The position numbers were made by a program, and so were the translations under genes. Under the pieces are notes generated by a model. It saw nothing but the letters and a program-made list of their open reading frames with translations. It ran no database searches and had not been told where the DNA came from. Shown in pieces: positions 44,828-56,812 of a stretch of DNA of 64,000 nucleotides; within the stretch, counting starts at the first letter, position 1; each line of letters opens with the position of its first letter. The DNA is from Heterotrichella gracilis (Eukaryota > Sar > Xanthophyceae > Tribonematales > Xanthonemataceae). The stretch spans positions 1 to 64,000 of the forward strand of contig JAULBX010002225.1 in assembly GCA_032358255.1 (NCBI GenBank), read 5' to 3'.

Positions 44828-46095
44828 TTATACACCCCTTGGCACCATGCTCCACCCCTCCCCGTCACACGCCTCCTCACCGCCCCACTCGATCATGTCC
44901 CACCCCTCGTCACCACTCTCGGTGTCTGAAGGGGCCTTGTCATGCTGCACATCAAGCATCATGTCATCAATATCGTTGATGTCACCAATTCCATGAAATT
45001 CATCCCCTGCCTTGTGACACACAGCCACTTGGTGGGCGGCAGTGCCACCCGCTGGGCCAGGCAGCTGTGCACCCAACCTGGCGCCATTCGCCATTGCGGC
45101 TGGCACACGCGGGTGATCCAAAAAAAGCTTGATGACCTGGGATATCGATAGCAGTTTAAGACTGGTTAATTAATACACTCATTTCTAGCTGCGGCGGGTA
45201 CTCGTTATTACTCTTATATGATATATTCTTAACACCCAAATTACTATTGGTCCTCCTAGTAAAAGGCCGATACTGCTTAAAAAGTCCTCCTAAGCTAGGA
45301 AAGGGCCAATACGCGAGCGCACTGGCTGTTCAGAAGGGTAAAGGAGGACGTAGAAAAGGAGAGGGATTCCTTGTGCATTGTGGGGCCGCAATTAGCTGTG
45401 ACTGAACATGTTCATACACCAGGGGGGGATGAACGAATTCAACCATTGAAAGACAAACACCAAGGCGATTCCTCGAGTCACAGACAGACCAGGGGCAGTG
45501 TCAGGAGGAGATAAGACAGGCCCGTTAATAAGATTGAAAATCACTACATCCTGACACACCACTGTGTTTCCTTCACTTGCTGCCAGGTCCAAAGCGTTGT
45601 TCTGCCACTCACTGGTGTCATGTGCCTCAATGGCAGTGAACACAGGGTCATCCAACAGGAGCTGAACAATATCCGCATGGCCGTGCAGCGCAGCCAGGTG
45701 CAACCCGGTCCTGCTGTGGCTCCCTCCGCCGCAGTTCAGCGCCTGCAGGACCTCTCTTGGGTCGCAGAGTGCTGCCAAGCAAATGTGCGGCAAGGGTAGA
45801 CCTGCAGACAAAATTGCACACTGAGTCTGAGTGCCCACTCCCCCCACACACACCCATCCAGAAAAAGGTATACATGTATCCTTTGCTAGGGGCGCTTTGG
45901 GGGAGAAAAGCGAGGTAGCAGGAGATTTGTGCCCTTCTGTCCATGTTTTTCCCCCACACACCCAAGGAACTGACCTGCGGCATGCTTTGCAGCGCACTGC
46001 AACATGTGCTGCACCTCTTCCGTGGTCCCATCCCTGCACGCGCCCAGAAACCACGAGGTAAACCGGTCCTTGTTGCCCCCTCCCATGGCGTTCAC
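44828..46095 (-). CDS. Small ankyrin-repeat protein with acidic C-terminus
   Basis: Three minus-strand exons: 45975-46095, 45560-45801 and 44828-45136, 223 codons plus stop, phases matching. Residues about 1-40 (GGGNKDRFTSWFLGACRDGT) form a leading helix, then ankyrin-type repeats: LPHICLAALCDPREVLQAL, GLHLAALHGHADIVQLLL, NNALDLAASEGNTVVIKLFL. The junction SEGNTV|VIKLFLDHP restores the repeat and is the reason for choosing the GTG|GTGTGT donor at 45560; read-through without splicing would give an unrelated tail. The last ~60 residues are strongly acidic with WDMIEW near the end and no known domain. Ankyrin repeats bind other proteins; the partner is unknown. An alternative start is the ATG at 46086. 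Confidence 0.75.
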
Positions 46096-47404
46096 CAGGC
46101 CTAGGTTCTTTGTGGGAAGACTGCAGCAACCGGGCTAGGTTCAGATATGTGCCTAGGGCTGACGACCCACTGAGTGCATCGTGCGCACTTGCACTGTACA
46201 TGTACTGAGACTAGTACTGCAGCTGGTGCAATTATGGGCAAAACGTGAGCTTGCCGCCTTTGGCGACCTTCGCGGCTGTTTCCGCTATTTAAGGCTTGTT
46301 TGGTTGTATGTATGTGTGTGTGTGGTGCTCCACACGGTCCACACGTGAAGGTGACAAGGTGCGGGTGCCCACACGGCATGCATGCATTCGCAAAAGAGGA
46401 AGCTGGAGACTCGATCGACGAAGGTGAATGATAAAGGGACAGATATCGCATGATCACCTGTGTTGCACTTTATGCCCCGGCAGTGAGTTGCCACCCTCTA
46501 TGTCGCCACACCAGGGTTGTTCCTTGGCAAGTGCTAGTGCATGCATTGGGTTAATAGCATAATATGCATGCATTGCTAACACTGTTTTCACAACTCTTGA
46601 AAAAGTCTTTCTAGAGTGTTTTGCGCGAGCCTTCTGAGCTGATCAACATTGTGCTGTATTATGTAGTACGGCGCTGATGAAGGGGCTCAGATCATTTCAC
46701 ATGCCATATGGCCCATGCATCTGGACTTCTGTTGTCGTCATAACAAACTCCCATGGCATTGACCACGCTGATAGCTCAGAGCCAGACTGAGTGTGTCATT
46801 TACATGCACACAAGCAGGATAAAAACGTATCAACAAAAGAACAATAAGCTTACAGTTCCAAGTGCATACGCATACCCCATGGCAGGGGTCAAATGCAACT
46901 CAAGTAGGTGCGCAGATCCTGTTCAAGGTATACCAACAAAATTGGATACATCCACGCCCTCATGGCATGCCCCCAAAGCATAACCTTGACTGACAGGACT
47001 CAACCACTTCCACCAAATACCCCCAAACCCCTTGCCAGCCCCTATCACCCTGCCCCAAATAAACCACAAGTCGTCTGCACCACCAAGGGGTGTTCAACTG
47101 CACATCCCGTTCCATCTAGCAACATGCCCCCTTGGCCCCACCTCCCCATCCTACCCCGACATGCACATTTTCATCGCTAGTAAGACCACCGCAGCCATGT
47201 CAGCCAAATTCACTGCGCCACCAGCTCCTCATGTGCCAGGGTGGAGCGCAATGGTGATGTCAAGGCGGGCATGCGGTAGGTCCACACAGAGGTCTGAACA
47301 CCAGCCCAGCACTATGGACTGGATCACAGCCAGGTAACATGGCCACGACACCCCGCCAGGCGATGCTTCCATGCGCTTTCCCCCACCCATGTAAGTGCCG
47401 AGCT
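46096..47404. other. Spacer with an echo of the RibB last exon
   Basis: 47205-47290 repeats part of the last RibB exon (TTCACTGCGCCACCAGCTCC on plus) beyond its stop codon. The rest shows a TG microsatellite at 46309-46325 and no gene. I looked here for a RibA-type GTP cyclohydrolase II part and saw none. Confidence 0.5.
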
Positions 47405-49619
47405 TCACTGCGCCACCAGCTCCTCGTGTGCCAGCCTGTACCGCACCATGTCGGCGATGGTGATGCACCGCAGGCCGTGCTCCTGGGCAAACTGGAGCAG
47501 CTGGGGGGTACGGGCCATGCTGCCATCGCGCCTGCGGTGAGTATCAATGAGTGGTAAATGAATGGCCCAAACCAACATCTTGGGCCATTCATTCCAACCG
47601 CCGGCACCACCACCACCACCCATCTATCTACCATTGCATAAAGCACCCCCCCTCCCCCCACCCAACCATCCTAGCAAAGTCAACCACAGCCTCCTGCTTC
47701 CACCCAAACACCTACCATGAATACAACAAGTACCACCGCCACCACCGGCACCGCCACCATCGGCACCGCCACCACCACTACCCAACCCACCTGTCCACAA
47801 TTTCGCACAGCACCCCCGCTGATTCACACCCCGCCATCCTGGCAAGGTCAACTGCCGCCTCGGTGTGTCCTGGCCGCCGCAGCACCCCCCCTGGCCGTGC
47901 GCGCAGGGGGAAGATGTGGCCGGGGCGCTTGAAATCCTCGGGGGAGGCCTGGGGCGGGAGGGGGAGGCTTGTTTGGTGGGTATAGGGGGGTGGGTGGGTG
48001 TTTATTGTGTGTGGTTTCAGTCTGGGAGCAAAGGTGGGAATCCTTGAGGGAGGCCTGGGTGCGGAATTGGCAGGATATCCTATGTGGTATGCCAGTGGCA
48101 TGTGCAGATGCGTGCGACTGCATGCTGAGGGTAGAGGCAGTGTGAGCGCAGAACCTGAACGCCTCTAATGGGTATCTAAGGAGGGTTTTGCCCAGGGATT
48201 TTCTCAGGGTCTCCTTAGGGGTTCACCTCCCCGCACCTCGGGATTTGCCAGCTGGCGCAACGTGAGCGCCCGATCCGCCGCCGAGATGCCTGTGCTGGTT
48301 CCATGCCTGTAATCGCAAGTGATCGTGAAAGCGGTGTACATGGCCTCCTCATTCTCTGCCGATGACACCATCAGCGGTAGCCGCAGCCGATCCAGTTCCT
48401 TCCCCTCCATGCCTATGCATATTACCCCGCTGGTGTGCTCCACCATGAAGTGCAGGGCTTGGGGGGTGGCCTTGTCGGCGGCCATGATGAGGTCGCCTGC
48501 GTGGAAATGGGGCAAGGGTTTAGGGTTTAGGGTTATAGCAATTGGGGGTCAGTGCCCTCCCCTCCATGCTGATCCAAATCACCCAGCTGGTGTTGCTCCA
48601 CCATAAAGTGGGGCTTGGGTGATAGCATACCGCCTTGACCGCAAACCCTAACAGCTGTGATTAGGGCCCGCGTAGGGTTTAGACGCGTGTCTTATAACCC
48701 ACCTCCCTGTGCACCGTCGTTCTCCCGGTCTTCGTCATCCAGCACCACCACAACCCCAACAATCGCAATCAAGGTTCACCCAGGATTTAGACACGCCCCT
48801 CCAAAACCCCAACTCCCTGCTAGCCACCCTCGTTCTCCCTGTCTTCTCAATCAGCACCACCATAAACTTGTGATTAGGGTTCACCTAGGGTTTAGATGCA
48901 TGTATTATTAACCCCAACTCCCCGCGCACCATCGTTCTCCCCCTCTTTGTCATCCAACACCACCATATCCTAACAACTGCACTAAGGTTTTCCCAGGGTT
49001 TTAGATCCGTGCTTCATGAACCCTAATTCCCTGCTAACGCACCCTCGTTTTCCCGGTCTTCGTCGTCCAGCACCACCACAAACTTGCCAGCAGCAATGTC
49101 CGCCAAGGCGTCAGCGATAGAGTCAAAGCCAGGGGAGGGGGCGTCGGCGGCAGCGGGGAGGGAAGCGCCTGCAAGGGGTGTGGTCTAGGGTTTAGGGTTT
49201 AGGAATACGCATGGATCAGGGTTTAGTGCCAGAGGGAGGAAACTTGAAGTCAGGGGAGCGGCAAGGGGTGTGGGTGGGTGTGGATTTAAAGGTATTGTGT
49301 AGGCATGAGCATGCCAGCCGCATAGCCAGGTCAATAAGACCTCCATCCCCTCACCATTGCCCAGCAATTGGTCAGGCAGGGTCATCTCCAGTGTTTGTTG
49401 CTCATCGGAACTGCTGGAACCGTTGCCCGTGCTGGTAGCTGCTGCAGAGGCTGTGGCTTCCTTACTGGCTGCGCTGCATCTGGTACCCAGCTGACGGTTG
49501 GTTCTAGGTGGCTGTGGATAAGAGGTGGAGCAATGGGATGGCATAGGCTTCCCATGGGTGGTGGCATGCCTTAAGGGAACCACCCCGGCAGCTGGGCCAA
49601 GAATATGTTGGTGAAACAT
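47405..49619 (-). CDS. ribB: 3,4-dihydroxy-2-butanone 4-phosphate synthase (RibB), plastid leader
   Basis: Makes 3,4-dihydroxy-2-butanone 4-phosphate plus formate from ribulose 5-phosphate in riboflavin synthesis. Five minus-strand exons: 49355-49619, 49043-49168, 48237-48496, 47791-47948 and 47405-47531, 311 codons plus stop, phases matching. Active-site blocks: [20 protein letters not shown] (metal-binding acidic loop), [51 protein letters not shown], and the closing [14 protein letters not shown]. The first ~75 residues ([20 protein letters not shown], Ser/Thr/Ala-rich) fit a plastid transit peptide. Plants and many algae carry RibB fused to RibA (GTP cyclohydrolase II); here the frame stops right after the RibB domain (HEELVAQ, stop), so RibA should be elsewhere unless the fusion exon was missed. 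Confidence 0.93.
48545..49010 (-). repeat. Three donor-side echoes of RibB exon 2, one acceptor-side echo of exon 3
   Basis: 48712-48750, 48824-48863 and 48928-48965 repeat the end of exon 2 (CGTTCTCCCGGTCTTCGTC..CCAGCACCACCA on plus), spaced about 105-115 bases apart up to the real edge at 49043. 48553-48625 repeats an internal piece near the start of exon 3. Filler is TTTAGGG-like. Confidence 0.88.
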
Positions 49620-51581
49620 TGCAGGGGAGGTGGTTGGCTGTGGTCCAACGAGGGGTGAGATACTGTGGGGCAGCGGTGGAAGGAGGGTGTGGTTGAAAGG
49701 GTGCTGGCGTCGTGTGGTGTGCTACTGAACTGTGGCCTGGGTCTACGTGAAGAGTGGACTACGCAAGAAAGGTGCGCGTGTATGTACCCTGCAGCGTATT
49801 GTAACGAGGGCAGCTCTTGGGGGAACGGGTTGCAATTGCAATGTGGGTTTCAGCTCTCACAACATGCCAGTGCACAATGTGGGGTCCCTTGGATCAAGTG
49901 GTATAGGAGATGCAACTCAAAGTCGATAGCATAGACTGGCAACAGGATGCAAAGCAGCAACGCTTCTGAATCCGTCGTTCTTTTCGTTTACGTCAAGTTA
50001 TCGTCAACGTTTACAGCCGCCCACATACAGCCCAGCGATGACATAATGCCCATTAATTAAATGGATAAATGGATTTACCTTAAACGTTTGTTTTTACAAA
50101 CGTTCTTTTTTTTCGAAAGCAAAACGTTCCCCTTTCACAACGTTGAGCTGTTAAAAACATGTGGATCTCAAGTCCTATAGGGCTTATATCTCACCTACCA
50201 CCGGACCACGTATCCGTTCGGGCTTAGCGTCAAAGGCTCAAGAGCGGAAACGACCCTTTGCCTCGCATGCCTAAGTGTGGATCGGATCATGTCATCCCCA
50301 CGCAGCGGAACCTACGCTTATAAGTGAGACGGTGGTAAGAGGTACGGAACGTAGGGAACCTATTGGGCACCAACAAACCAGCTGTAGGCACTTGTGGGGC
50401 TGCGCCCTACCATATCTATCTTGGTGTGCAATTGCAGAAGTCCCCACCCCGCGTTTATTTAGTTGGATAGTTCAATCCCCAACGATCCAAAACGTTTCCT
50501 ACGTCTTCTGGTGTAGTGATCAGCCTGGTGAGGAAGTACCCTGACCAGGGGGTGTGTCAAATTGGTGTTTCCCCCCTGCCGGGGCCAGATATGTTCAGCC
50601 CAACAAGTGAGCCCATTGTGGGCTCCCCTATTCGAACCAACTTGTCAAGGCATATTCACTGGGTTATATTGTTACTTTGTTATAGATACGTGGGTCTGTG
50701 GACGGGTTAAGGGGCATCCTGGGGCGCCTGGTCAATGCCCACACCCTATAATGTATATCTCCAGATGTCCTCTCTGTCTCTTGGCCAGATCTTTGGGGCA
50801 CAAGAGTTCCCTCCCAAAGGCGTAAGGGTGCCACTGCTAAATACAAAATAACCTATGGCATCACCTTCACCCACCTCGGCCATTATGTCTTCTGCGTGGT
50901 TCTTGCACTATGCCCCCCCCCACCCATGGAAGGCCCTAGCTGCATACTACACCAACACACTCAGCCCGTGTGTGTGCCTTTGCCTTTGACCAATGTCACC
51001 AGTGTGCGCCACCCTACCCCTTATTGGCCAGGGTCTCACCCCCGCCCTCTCGCCCTTGCAGGCCACAGAGGAAATTGCAAGAGTCCCCAACAGCGCCTGG
51101 CTGGTCCCAGCGTCATAGCCCAGCAAACTCACTCAACCCAATCCAGAACAGGTAAATCTTATCTCATCTCACCAGCACAGCTGAACCCACCCCAGCGCAG
51201 CTGCGATTGCACCAGCTCCTGATCGCACCAGCCTCTGAGCACTGGCTACACCTCCAAGCAGTCAGCACCAGCAACCAGGTGTTATCACCCACCCCAGCGG
51301 GACCCACACTGCTTAACAGACATTCCAAGGGCCCATGCCATCAGGCCCACGCCCTCCCATAGGACCCAACTCCACACACCCCCACGAGGACTAGCAGCAA
51401 CACCTCCGCCAAGCAGCAACATATGGAAAGCCTAGTTTGAGAAGAAAAGGGCACTACAAAGCAGGGAGCAAGAACCATCCCTCCTCTTAACCCGCCCTAC
51501 AAAGCCGCCTACCAGGGTTGCGCCCTAAAAGCTAGCTTCGAACTTGGGCCCTGCAGCTGCACCCCGCCATTGCCACACACC
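49620..51581. promoter_or_regulatory. Divergent spacer between RibB and the coiled-coil gene
   Basis: About 2 kb between opposite-strand starts. 49960-50160 is AT-rich with an ACGTTCTTTT/AAAACGTT inverted word pair near 50100-50130. 50160-50720 differs in texture from its surroundings (fewer telomere-like words, mixed composition) and may be an inserted repeat, but I recognise no element. No gene supported. Confidence 0.35.
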
Positions 51582-53457
51582 ATGGCAACCCCGGGAGCTG
51601 CCATGTACGACGACCAGGGGGAGTATTACGAGGATGGGGAATTGGGGGAAAACGGGGAGTACCAGTGGAGCATGGAGGAGGAGGCCAACCTCAACATGAC
51701 AGAGGAGGAGTACCAGGTGGGGGTGGCAAAACCCTAGCCAAACCCTAAATGAACCTTAGTTCAAACCCTAATCAAAACCCTGCCCCAAGGAAATACCAGG
51801 TGGGGTGGGGGGGGGAAACCCTAGCAGACCAGACTTAGCAAAACCATATGGGACACACTAAGACACAAAATATGTTACGAAAAGAAAATGGAAATACGAC
51901 CCGTAAGGAAACAAAAATCAATTCCATTCCTCCTGCCGGAGTATATGCAGCAGATTTTAGTGCATTATTAGTATATAATATTTTAATATTATATATTCCC
52001 AGTAGCATCCCCTTCCACCCTGCAGGAATACATGCAGCAAGTCCAGGCCGCCTCTCTAGGCATCCTCAACCAAACCCCAACCACTAGCAGCGAAACCACC
52101 CCCGAGCCCCCGAGCCCCCCTCCCATCCGCCCCCCACCCCCCACCTTCTACCCATCCGCCCTCACCCCACCCGCGCACCAGCCCCCACCCACAGCCACAG
52201 CCACAGATGGGGTAGAGGCGGTGCTGGAGGGGGTGATGCAGCACAGCGCAGGGCTCGAGCAGCGGTTTGAGGGTTTGGCTGAGGAGCTGGCGGCAGAGGT
52301 GAATCGGGAGCAGCAACACCTGCTACTGATGCAGGACCAGGTGGGTGTAGAAAGGAAAGGAAACGAAATAAAAGAAGTGTAACGCCATCACCAGTACTAT
52401 TGCAGAAATGTGCAGAAAGTGTGCCCATGTGGGAGTTATTTAATGAGTGGGGTAGGGGGTGGTGCAGCGGTTTGAGGGTTTGGCTGAGAAGCTGGCGGCT
52501 GAGGTGAACCGGGAGCAGCAACACCTGCTACTCATGCAGGAACAGGTGGGTGTAGGAAGGCAAGGAAGAGAAAGAGAAAGGTGTAATGTGTGTAACTTCT
52601 CACACGTATGATGGACCATTTTATATCCTTGGCTTTCTGCTCACAACGCAAATTACACAAACAATGAACTGCACCAAACAGTACAAGTTCAACCCTCAAC
52701 CCTCAACCCCATGCCCCAGGTTGACAAGCAGGGCGCGCAGCTCCAGAAGGACATGGGCGAGCTGAAGAAGCGCATGGATGGGGAGAGGGCGCAGCGCACC
52801 TGGGTGCAGCGCTCGTTGCAGGAGTCGAGGGAGAGGCTGAGCGATCGGTTGGAGCTGCAGGTGGGTGGGTGGTAGGGTTTTTTGGGGGGGTTGGGGTGGA
52901 TGAGGGGACGGCGCTCGAGTTGAGGGGAGAGGTTAAATGATTTCCATCTCCATTTACGTGGTCTTTGTCGTCGACTCCATCATGACTTCAATTCTTTTTT
53001 TTAAATTAGCAATCCCTGATTCCTAACACATTCTTGGAATGCCATTGGGTTCTCCTCCTGCACATTTTGTTGTAAAGTAACAATTGTGGTTGCTCCCGCT
53101 GCGCAGTCCAAGGAGCTTGAGGAGCTGCGGCAGCGGCTGGACTACCTGTCCCAGCCCTGGTACCTTCGAGTAATATCCTCACTCACAAGCCTGCTGGCCA
53201 GCTGCAGCGTGCGCCCCACACTGTCTGCCGGACCCACCACCACCGCTGGGAGGCTCACGTACCACAACCTGCAAGAGGATAGTGCCTCTGGGAGCGGTGG
53301 TGGCGGCGTTGGTGGTGGTGGTGGGAACGTGGGGGATGGGGAGGTGGCGGTGATGGTGGCGCCTGGTGCTGAGGTGGCGGGCGGGGGGGATAGCGCGGTG
53401 GAGGTGGGCATGTCGCGGGGGGAGGGGAAGGGGAAGGTGGAGGGCCTGGGGGTGTGA
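51582..53457 (+). CDS. Coiled-coil protein of unknown function
   Basis: Four exons: 51582-51716, 52026-52340, 52720-52860 and 53107-53457, 312 codons plus stop, phases all zero. The N-terminus is acidic and Tyr-rich (MYDDQGEYYEDGELGENGEY), then a Pro/Thr-rich linker (about residues 62-100). A long coiled coil follows, from about residue 110 to 215 (LEQRFEGLAEELAAEVNREQ; LQKDMGELKKRMDGERAQRT; SKELEELRQRLDYL). After it comes a short hydrophobic stretch (YLRVISSLTSLLASC) that might touch a membrane, and a Gly/Val-rich tail. All junctions are CAG borders. I recognise no family. An extra in-frame candidate exon (52468-52545), a copy of the end of exon 2, would add 26 residues without changing frame. 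Confidence 0.75.
52450..52555 (+). repeat. Duplicated exon edge, open and with splice signals
   Basis: Repeats the last 78 bases of exon 2 (starting CGGTTTGAGGGTTTGGCTGA) plus donor GTGGGTGTAG. It has a CAG in acceptor position at 52465-52467 and stays open (RFEGLAEKLAAEVNREQQHL onward), in phase 0 on both sides. Confidence 0.85.
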
Positions 53458-54600
53458 AGGGGAGGGGCGAGATGTGGCGAGGGTAGGCAAAGGGTATACA
53501 CTGCGCTGCCATCGCCAAGCCTAGCTAGGAATTTTAGACAAAGGCTTTTGACGCATAAACATTATTTCTATGAGATCATGAGATCAGGCTCTTGTTCACA
53601 AGTTGAACTACCAACTGTTGCAATGAGGCAATTGCACCTGATCTTTAGCCTGAGGATCATCCATGCTGGTTTTGCATATATTATTCGATGTGTCGCAGCT
53701 GGCACAGGGCAAGCTGCGAGTGGATTGTCTGTGTAACACTCACTGACAGTGTATATTGGTTATCAAGTTGACAAGTGTGATTGTCACAGTGTGGCAGAAT
53801 CGGATGAAGAAAGAAAGAAGTCCAAAGGGGACACACAAAGGTGGAGTTATGGGGCCACTGGCCGCCATTCTGGATCGCACTAGGCCACCAAACCAGCCAG
53901 AACGGCTGGTACCACGTGAAGCAGCTTGCCATTGATTGCATTGCAACCATGATGTGCCCATCCTTCAAGGATTGTGATACGCTCGAGCGCAATTATTACA
54001 ATTATTGCAATTATTATAACTATTATACCACAGCTCGATCGCAATTATTGCAGTTATTGCAATTATTATAACTATTATACCACAGCTCGAGCGCAATTAT
54101 TACAATTATTGCAATTATTATACCACAGCTCGAGCGCAATTATTACAATACCACATGGCCTGCGCCGTCTGTGTTTGCACGGTGGCTGACCCAAAATTAT
54201 ATTCATGCATAATTGCAACAACTATTATAATCAGAATGAATTAATCATGATCATCAGTGACTGTAATCATGGTTGACAAAGTACTGCACTTCAAATGAAT
54301 GCATGGCATGCGCACTGCGCACACATGCCATGCCAATATTGGTGACAAAGGGTTAGTTAGTTAGTTACATGCATTCCAGCAACATTGGTGACAAAGGGTG
54401 GCGCCTGTGTATAACCATTATGGCGCCAGCGGTATGGCATTGCCGCTTTTTATTATACAGTACGTACATGATACTTGTACTCATAGAATACTATCACATG
54501 AGTCACATCCTAATCACTATGGAACCATCAGATGCAAGGAATAAAAAACGTGTCTATGCACCGACAATTTACGGTGCCACCATCACGTTTGTGCCCGCAA
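53458..54600. other. Spacer with dispersed repeat and minisatellite
   Basis: 53807-53910 is related to 37687-37774. 53978-54150 is a minisatellite. 54355-54385 is an antisense fragment of the SINE-like 3' end. No gene seen. Confidence 0.45.
53978..54152 (+). repeat. AT-rich minisatellite, three to four units
   Basis: Units of about 40-65 bases built from AGCTCGAGCGCAATTATTAC and runs of (CAATTATTA), each ending TATTATACCAC; the units differ in how many short runs they hold. Confidence 0.85.
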
Positions 54601-56812
54601 CTAGCCAGCCGCGCAGCATGGGAACCGGCGCACATGGCCCCGCACCCACTGCAGGGCGGCGCGCCAGTCAGCCTCCCCCACCACCGCCACCAGCCCCGCA
54701 TCCAGCGCCTCCACAGGCTGCCCCGCCACCTCCTCCTCATCAACCCCATGCTCAACCGCCAGAGCGACTCTCCCGCCCTCCACCGCCACCCTCCACCCCT
54801 GCCCCGCCACGCACAGGCTTTCAACACGCTCCCCGAGCCGCAACCCAGGGTGCAAGGGGGCGGCCAGGGTCACGCCAGCAAAGCCCCGTGCGCACAGGCG
54901 GGTCAGGTTGGGCAAGGGGGGAGAATGATGAAACCCTCCCCTCCCTGCGCGCCCTCCTCCCCCTGCCCAGTGTCAGTGACACTCAGCTCCCGCACCGAGG
55001 CTGGCACGTGTGGCATGAGCGCGGCTGCGGTGGCGTGAGAGGCCTCCAGGCGCAGGGTGCGCACGGGGGGCAGTGCGCGAGGCAAGTCCTCCTCCGCCAG
55101 CGCATGCGCCACGGGCCACCTCCGCTCCCACCTGGGCCTCACCGAAGCCACGTGGATGGTGAGCTCCTCCAAAGCTTCCGGCCACCAGGGTTTTCCCCCT
55201 TGGGGCAGCTTGAGGGTTGCGTTGGTGATCGCTAGGGTAAACGATGTGAGCGCTGTTAAATCCCGCAGGTCCAATGTAAGTTCTGCGTTCCCAAACTCCA
55301 TTTTCAAGCTGCGTAGGTGAGGGAGGCTGGTGTGGGGCAGGCGCCATGACACAGGGGTGGGGTGCTCGACGTGCCCCGGTGCGCACACGCGCAGGGTGGC
55401 GTCCACCACAGAGGGGAGGTGGGGGAGGTGGTAGGCTATGGCGGGGATGTGCTCAACACTGTCAAATCCAAGCCCAGGGAGAGGCTGGTGAGGGATGTGA
55501 GGCGCGCAAGGTGGGCAAAGGCAGGGGCCTAGTGTTCGCACTCGGTGGGAGCGACGTCATGGAATGGGGACACGCACAGTCCCAGATCCTGCAGCCGGTC
55601 CAGTTTTGCAATTGCCGCCATGAGCGTTTCAAATCTCTGCAGCATTATTGCCTCCAAACCACCTGCAATGATGATTGGGGGGAGAGTGGACAGCAGGGCA
55701 ATATGCCTTATTCTTTTGAGTATAATAATTATTATTATCATCATTGTTACAGCATAATAATTTTAGGGCAATGTATTCCCCTCCGGGAACTGCTCTTCCA
55801 ACCACGCCCGCGCATGTTCAAGACAGGCCTGTAGTCGGGTCCTCTCCCCCCCACCCCCCTCACCCCCGCCAACCAACCTGGCACAGCAGGGAAAGCATGG
55901 TCTACAAATCCAGGGATTACGGTTTAGGGTACTTTTATTGGCGTCTCACCCAGCAGGTACAGGTGCACCCGCTGTGCCCTGGCAGGCGCCCTGGCAGCCA
56001 CCAAGTCCTCCCACTGCTATTGTAGGGTTTAGGGTCTCACCCATCATGTATAGGTGCACCCGCTGCGCCTTGGCAGGCGCCATGGCAGCCACCATCCCCT
56101 CCCAATGCTCAGCCAGCAAGCGACACAGGCTTATGTCGAACTCCCGGGTGTGTTGCAGGTTAGGGTAGAGGGGACTCCTGATCAAAGGCAAAGGGTTCGT
56201 CCACCCGCTCCCACAGCACGCCCTGGCGGTTCAGCAGGTTGTGCCAGCGGGTGCACACTAGGGAGGTGCGCGCACGTTCACGCATAGGCAAGCACAGCAG
56301 CACCTGTGAGGCCAGGAACACTGCGTTGGTGCAGCACAACTCACAGTAAGTGGGTGGATGGTACCTTGGCGCTGCCCTGACGCACCACACCAAAATACAG
56401 TGGCATAATTGATGGAAGTTGGTGACTCTTAGTGACCCTCCAGAACCACTGATTTGATATGGCACGGAACATGCACATAAGTATGAGTGCCTCCCCCCCC
56501 TCCCCCTCGCGCCCAGCAACAGTACCGCGCAGTGCAACTCAGGGCGCAGCAGGCTTACCACCTTGAAACTCTGTGCTGGGGTTTCCCAGTATCGGTCGGT
56601 GTTGCATTTTGGGTAGCAGCTGCGCCCATATGCAAAAGCGTTATTGGGAAATCCCTGGCCAGACCCCAATTGTTCTTGGAACCAGCTGTGGGACTCCCAA
56701 CCCACCAGGAGCGTGCACCATGCGCGGCACCACCCACCTGTGTCAGTGCGCCGTCAGGCAGGCTGTTGATGTCCACACGGGACGAACGCGATCCCTCCCC
56801 AGGAGAACCCAT
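54601..56812 (-). pseudogene. F-box/LRR-type gene, second subfamily (decayed, inverted relative of 35.8 kb)
   Basis: Exon 1 (56738-56812) encodes MGSPGEGSRSSRVDINSLPD, the F-box start, and splices to 56303 (VLLCLPMRERARTSLVCTRW). From there it aligns with the 35.8-37.5 kb copy through NLLNRQGVLWERVD, HTREFDISL, LMAAIAKLDRLQDLGL, LPHLPSVVDATLRVCAPGH, WPEALEELTIHVA and WVRGHVRRF. The frame is broken at several points: a one-base shift after FDQES (about 56165), a stop directly after ECEH (about 55530), a shift near 55470, and another near 54905. An echo of one segment lies at 55976-56035. It is therefore a host pseudogene, more damaged than its partner. The Pro-rich plus-strand frames over 54530-55320 are shadows. 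Confidence 0.8.

Noticed and set aside
50625-50650. tRNA-like TTCGAA word
   Set aside because: No cloverleaf stems around it on either strand.
54369-55235. Pro-rich plus-strand ORF of 288 codons
   Set aside because: It is the antisense shadow of the decayed F-box/LRR gene, whose minus-strand frames match the copy at 36 kb.
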